From NCBI GenBank assembly GCA_934167365.1, contig CAKPKU010000035.1:1-16458 (forward strand): DNA of 16,458 nt, written 5' to 3'. Made by a program: the position numbers and the translations under genes. The first letter of the stretch is position 1. Every line of letters starts with the position of its first letter. The stretch comes from an uncultured Clostridia bacterium. GTDB lineage: Bacteria; Bacillota; Clostridia; TANB77; CAG-508. Of this stretch, positions 15,884 to 16,458 are shown piece by piece. Below the pieces are notes generated by a model. It was not told the DNA's origin. It did not search any database and was given only the letters and a program-made list of their open reading frames with translations.

Positions 15884-15912
15884 ATTTTATAACACTTTAT
15901 TTATTTAGTCAA
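15884..15912 (-). promoter_or_regulatory. Sigma-A promoter of the der-plsY-gpsA operon
   Basis: On the minus strand TTGACT (15907-15912) is 17 bases from TAAAAT (15884-15889), each matching five of six consensus bases. The start of transcription would be near 15877, giving a short leader of about 20 bases to ATG 15856. Confidence 0.75.
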
Positions 15913-16046
15913 GAAAAAAGAAAAGCTAAAAACTTTACAATTAAGAATTTATTTTTTTGTTTTCTCTTTTATTTCTAAAGTATTTAATTTATCTGAAATA
16001 ATGATGTTTTATTTCTTATGTTAAGTATATTAATAATTTATGAGTC

Positions 16047-16077
16047 AAAAAAAACAGCATTGTTAATGCTGATTTTT
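16047..16077 (-). terminator. Intrinsic terminator of rpmF
   Basis: A seven-base stem (CAGCATT at 16055-16061, AATGCTG at 16065-16071) with a three-base loop is followed on the minus strand by eight T (16054-16047). A T-run also flanks it on the other strand, but no plus-strand gene ends here. It begins just below the rpmF stop. Confidence 0.88.
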
Positions 16078-16269
16078 TTATTCTTGATTATCGCTTTTTA
16101 CACTTACAACTTTTTCTCCATCATAATATCCGCAGTTTGCACATGCTCTGTGTTGTTGCATCATTTCATGACAATGTGGACATTCTACTAAATTTTGTGC
16201 TTTTAGAGTCCATGTTGATCTTTTTAAATGTGTTCTTGCTTTTGACCATCTTCTTTTTGGTTGTGCCAT
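16078..16269 (-). CDS. rpmF: Ribosomal protein bL32
   Basis: A small zinc-binding protein of the 50S subunit, 63 residues from the chosen start. It begins MAQPKRRWSKARTHLKRS, the usual basic L32 opening. The zinc ribbon follows as C-P-H-C, a spacer, then C-A-N-C-G-Y-Y, so this is the four-cysteine (zinc-binding) form. The frame has an earlier ATG at 16290, but the Shine-Dalgarno AAGGAGGG (16277-16284) lies inside that extension, so ATG 16269 is the real start. It has its own promoter and terminator and appears monocistronic. In many Firmicutes a yceD-type (DUF177) gene directly precedes rpmF, but here the upstream gap contains promoter sequence instead. Confidence 0.96.
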   Translation of the reverse strand: MAQPKRRWSKARTHLKRSTWTLKAQNLVECPHCHEMMQQHRACANCGYYDGEKVVSVKSDNQE

Positions 16270-16340
16270 TATTAATCCCTCCTTTGCCAATTAGTAATCT
16301 ATATTATACTAATATTTTGACTATTTAATATCACTTTAAA

Positions 16341-16369
16341 AGTATACTAGTTTTTTCCTATTTTGTCAA
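16341..16369 (-). promoter_or_regulatory. Near-consensus sigma-A promoter of rpmF
   Basis: On the minus strand a perfect TTGACA (16364-16369) is 17 bases from TATACT (16341-16346). The leader to ATG 16269 would be about 65 bases. A second TATAAT at 16303-16308 lies closer to the gene but lacks a good -35 box. Confidence 0.85.
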
Positions 16370-16458
16370 TAGAAATTTCTTATTAATAGTGTAAAATGGT
16401 TTCGGAATATACAAAAAGAAAGTCCTTTGATATAATAATTTACGACTAAATAAACCAA

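Noticed and set aside
16270..16290. Upstream ATG of rpmF adding seven residues
   Set aside because: The Shine-Dalgarno sequence lies within this extension and L32 proteins begin at the later Met.
16370..16458. Possible gene at the right edge on either strand
   Set aside because: Two minus-strand frames stay open for about 90 bases but run into the rpmF promoter, and the plus-strand ATG near 16396 gives only 17 codons with no ribosome site.

Overview
The window is AT-rich (by eye about 70% A+T or more) and looks like a chromosomal segment of a low-GC Firmicute, most likely a member of the Clostridia. Strong purine-rich Shine-Dalgarno sites precede almost every gene. Several clostridial-type genes are present: an SSB-like protein with two OB folds, a membrane-anchored NodB-family deacetylase, bifunctional RelA, a short RecJ, YlbF, and the der-plsY-gpsA string. 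The standard genetic code fits throughout. I saw no phage genes, transposases, CRISPR arrays, tRNA or rRNA genes.

Layout. Positions 1-3081 (minus strand) hold an SSB-like gene cut by the left edge with its own promoter, a small hypothetical gene, a NodB-family polysaccharide deacetylase broken by a one-base frameshift, and a CorA-type metal ion transporter. Positions 3294-7855 (minus) are a compact recJ-relA-metallo-hydrolase operon for DNA repair, stringent response and thiol or glyoxalase-like hydrolysis. Positions 8052-12240 form a divergent alpha-glucan locus. A GT4 glycogen-synthase-like transferase and a tightly coupled YlbF-family gene read leftwards. A DUF4912 gene and a GH57 branching-enzyme-like gene read rightwards. 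Both promoters lie in the 196-base gap between the two arms. The plus-strand arm ends in a good terminator and is followed by a separately promoted small lipoprotein (12348-12827).

A perfect palindrome at 12826-12871 separates that lipoprotein gene from the converging der-plsY-gpsA operon (15856 to 12870, minus), which supports ribosome assembly and phospholipid synthesis. The rpmF gene for ribosomal protein L32 (16269-16078, minus) has its own near-consensus promoter and terminator. Beyond that promoter the last 89 bases show no gene I can support.

How the genes work together. Most of the window is housekeeping. The part with the most unexplained biology is the DUF4912, GH57 and GT4 locus, where an unknown-function protein and an RNA-metabolism-type regulator (YlbF) sit with two glucan-building enzymes. 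I did not find anything I can confidently call a previously undescribed system. The best candidates for follow-up are that locus, the frameshifted deacetylase with its unusual first motif and leader hairpin, and the small Mur-ligase-tail-like hypothetical protein.
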